The notes under the pieces were generated by a model. It worked only from the letters and a program-made list of their open reading frames with translations, was not told the DNA's origin and ran no database searches. A DNA stretch of 23,333 bases from an archaeon. Lineage in GTDB: Archaea > Asgardarchaeota > Hermodarchaeia > Hermodarchaeales > Hermodarchaeaceae. The stretch lies in contig JABXGV010000311.1 in NCBI GenBank assembly GCA_016550485.1, positions 1 through 23,333 of the forward strand, in the 5' to 3' direction. Below, in pieces: positions 22,281 through 23,333 of this stretch. How positions within the stretch are numbered: the first letter of the stretch is position 1; the number at the start of each line of letters is the position of its first letter. A program made the translations under genes and the position numbers.

Positions 22281-22844
22281 TTCAGCTATGCTCTTTACAA
22301 GCCTGCTTGTGTAGCGGTTAATGGCGGCTGATAGAATCTGGAGAATGAAGCAGGTAATGATTGCGCCAAGAGCAAAGTACGCTGCAAGAATTCCCCATTC
22401 GAAGAGAAGATCACCAGTCAGACTATAGGTTGCAAGGAAAGCTGTACCCATGGGATTAAGCCAATACTTCCAGAATAAATAGTAGGCATAGATTCCAGCG
22501 CATAATCCGAAAGCTACAGCACCGCCAAACAACAAAAGAATAGTCTTAGTTGCGGGTGTGCTTGTTTCTATCTGCTCATGGTCTTTTCCAATGATGAAAT
22601 TTCGCACAGATTTGTGTAAGCGTAGGAAGAACCCTAGGAAAGCGATGAAGATAAGGAACATAAGCCCCCCTCCAAAAAGAAGGGCTAGGATGAGCAAGTC
22701 AGTATTCAGAAATAACAAATCGTAAAGCCCAGTGATTATCATGATGTACAATATACTCTCGCCCAGCAGAACAAGGAGCGAAATCAGTTGTATCGCGAAT
22801 GTACCTGACGCGATGCCGCTAAAAATCCGTTTCATATTGAACAT
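22278..22844 (-). CDS. Four-helix membrane protein
   Basis: 188 residues from ATG 22844; ATG 22835 and TTG 22859 are alternatives. Four hydrophobic segments are visible: SGTFAIQLISLLVLLGESIL and following, LLILALLFGGGLMFLIFIAF, TILLLFGGAVAFGLCAGIYA, and WGILAAYFALGAIITCFILQ. A basic, then acidic loop (RLHKSVRNFIIGKDHEQIETS) lies between helices 2 and 3. I recognise no family and no transport motif. The stop lies inside a 10-pair inverted repeat. Confidence 0.6.
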   Translation of the reverse strand: MFNMKRIFSGIASGTFAIQLISLLVLLGESILYIMIITGLYDLLFLNTDLLILALLFGGGLMFLIFIAFLGFFLRLHKSVRNFIIGKDHEQIETSTPATKTILLLFGGAVAFGLCAGIYAYYLFWKYWLNPMGTAFLATYSLTGDLLFEWGILAAYFALGAIITCFILQILSAAINRYTSRLVKSIAE

Positions 22845-22950
22845 ATCATTTTCAGGCAAATCTATCCCAACGTGATATGAGTTCTAATGATTAACATGAC
22901 TTCTACTAAAAAAAGATTTAGCCCATCTAGTTACGAGCGTCTAGCTCATG

Positions 22951-22978
22951 TGAAGAAGTTGTCAATTCGGCTTCTTCA
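22951..22978 (-). terminator. Possible terminator hairpin downstream of the hemerythrin-like gene
   Basis: TGAAGAAG (22951-22958) and CTTCTTCA (22971-22978) form eight perfect pairs around a 12-base loop, 23 bp beyond the stop of the leftward hemerythrin-like gene. The nearest run of T on that strand is some 40 bases further, near 22905-22912, so termination by this element is uncertain. Confidence 0.35.
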
Positions 22979-23001
22979 AGAAGAGTTCAATGTATTGGCA
23001 G

Positions 23002-23333
23002 CTACCTAAGTTCCTTTTCCAGTTCTTCGACAATCTTCTGGTATCTTCTATGTGCTGCTGGGCCTCCAACGAGCTTGTCAAAGCGCTTGAAATCAGCAGC
23101 CATCTTGTCCTTCTCTGACTTGCTGAGAACCTTTACCATCGCAGGAAAGACATCGTCCTCCTCCGATTTGAAGTGCGCTTTCATCATGTCCACATAGGTA
23201 TTGACTGCCCGCAGGATGCGCCTTCGGGCGCTAGTGCTGCCTCGATGGTATTCACGGATTGCCTTGTGCATTTCATTCACTAGGTCTAACCCTTGAATGT
23301 GTTCATCGATGAGGACGCCAATCTGATCCCATA
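23002..23333 (-). CDS. Hemerythrin-like HHE domain protein, N-terminus outside window
   Basis: The leftward frame is open through the right edge of the window. A GTG at 23280 exists, but residues upstream of it (WDQIGVLIDEHIQGLDLV, read from the edge) belong to the family, so the gene is cut there. LIDEHIQGL supplies the first helix His, and MKAHFKSEEDDVFPAM has the HFxxEExxxFP motif of HHE hemerythrin-like proteins. The helices YVDMMKAHF and KDKMAADFKRFDKL fit the four-helix bundle. Such proteins bind a di-iron centre and sense or carry O2 or NO, or help repair iron sites; which applies here cannot be seen. The C-terminus is charged (VEELEKELR). Confidence 0.75.
   Translation of the reverse strand, partial: WDQIGVLIDEHIQGLDLVNEMHKAIREYHRGSTSARRRILRAVNTYVDMMKAHFKSEEDDVFPAMVKVLSKSEKDKMAADFKRFDKLVGGPAAHRRYQKIVEELEKELR

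Overview
The window is archaeal chromosomal DNA. Markers are an Alba chromatin protein, a PDCD5-family DNA-binding protein, a UPF0282 metallo-beta-lactamase-fold protein, an Sso10a/HTH_45-like winged-helix protein, archaeal TATA boxes ahead of several genes, and family-5 solute-binding proteins anchored by a C-terminal membrane helix. A small protein with an E2F/DP-type winged helix, otherwise a eukaryotic signature, makes an Asgard-type archaeon (for example Thorarchaeia-like) my best guess. That placement is inference, since the window has no rRNA or ribosomal-protein gene. Genes are densely packed on both strands, GTG/TTG start codons are common, and I see no insertion sequence, prophage, tRNA or CRISPR array.

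Layout. 1-2000: the end of a membrane protein, then a leftward pair (a small unknown protein and a class-I glutamine-amidotransferase-like protein). 2200-4840: a winged-helix regulator and two tandem bactofilin-like beta-solenoid proteins, the first lacking the C-terminal extension of the second, closed by a terminator-like hairpin. 4890-5901: the UPF0282 protein. 5933-10905: a bacillithiol-type thiol cluster made of bshB (deacetylase, leftward), bshA (glycosyltransferase, rightward) and bshC (cysteine ligase, leftward). bshC overlaps by 4 bp the end of a secreted, membrane-anchored transglutaminase-like gene. 11000-13960: nucleic-acid-binding proteins (E2F/DP-like, PDCD5, Alba) around a secreted QPCT-like M28 enzyme. 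14017-19770: a YtcJ-type amidohydrolase divergent from two tandem paralogous peptide-binding proteins, ending in a GNRA-loop terminator. 19889-23333: an unknown protein, a SAM methyltransferase, a radical SAM protein, a four-helix membrane protein and a hemerythrin-like protein cut by the window edge.

How the genes may work together. BshA joins GlcNAc to L-malate, BshB removes the acetyl group and BshC adds cysteine, so all three steps of bacillithiol synthesis are encoded side by side, in an organism group for which this thiol is not textbook knowledge. The two solute-binding proteins probably capture peptides at the cell surface, and the M28/QPCT-like and transglutaminase-like proteins are also exported. 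No ABC permease or ATPase is present here.

The strongest candidates for something undescribed are three. The two solute-binding proteins show family-5 motifs in circularly permuted order. An E2F/DP-like domain lies downstream of a predicted three-way-junction leader. A complete bshABC set occurs in an archaeal setting. Nearly every function is assigned by reading motifs and recalling family sequences, without any database search.
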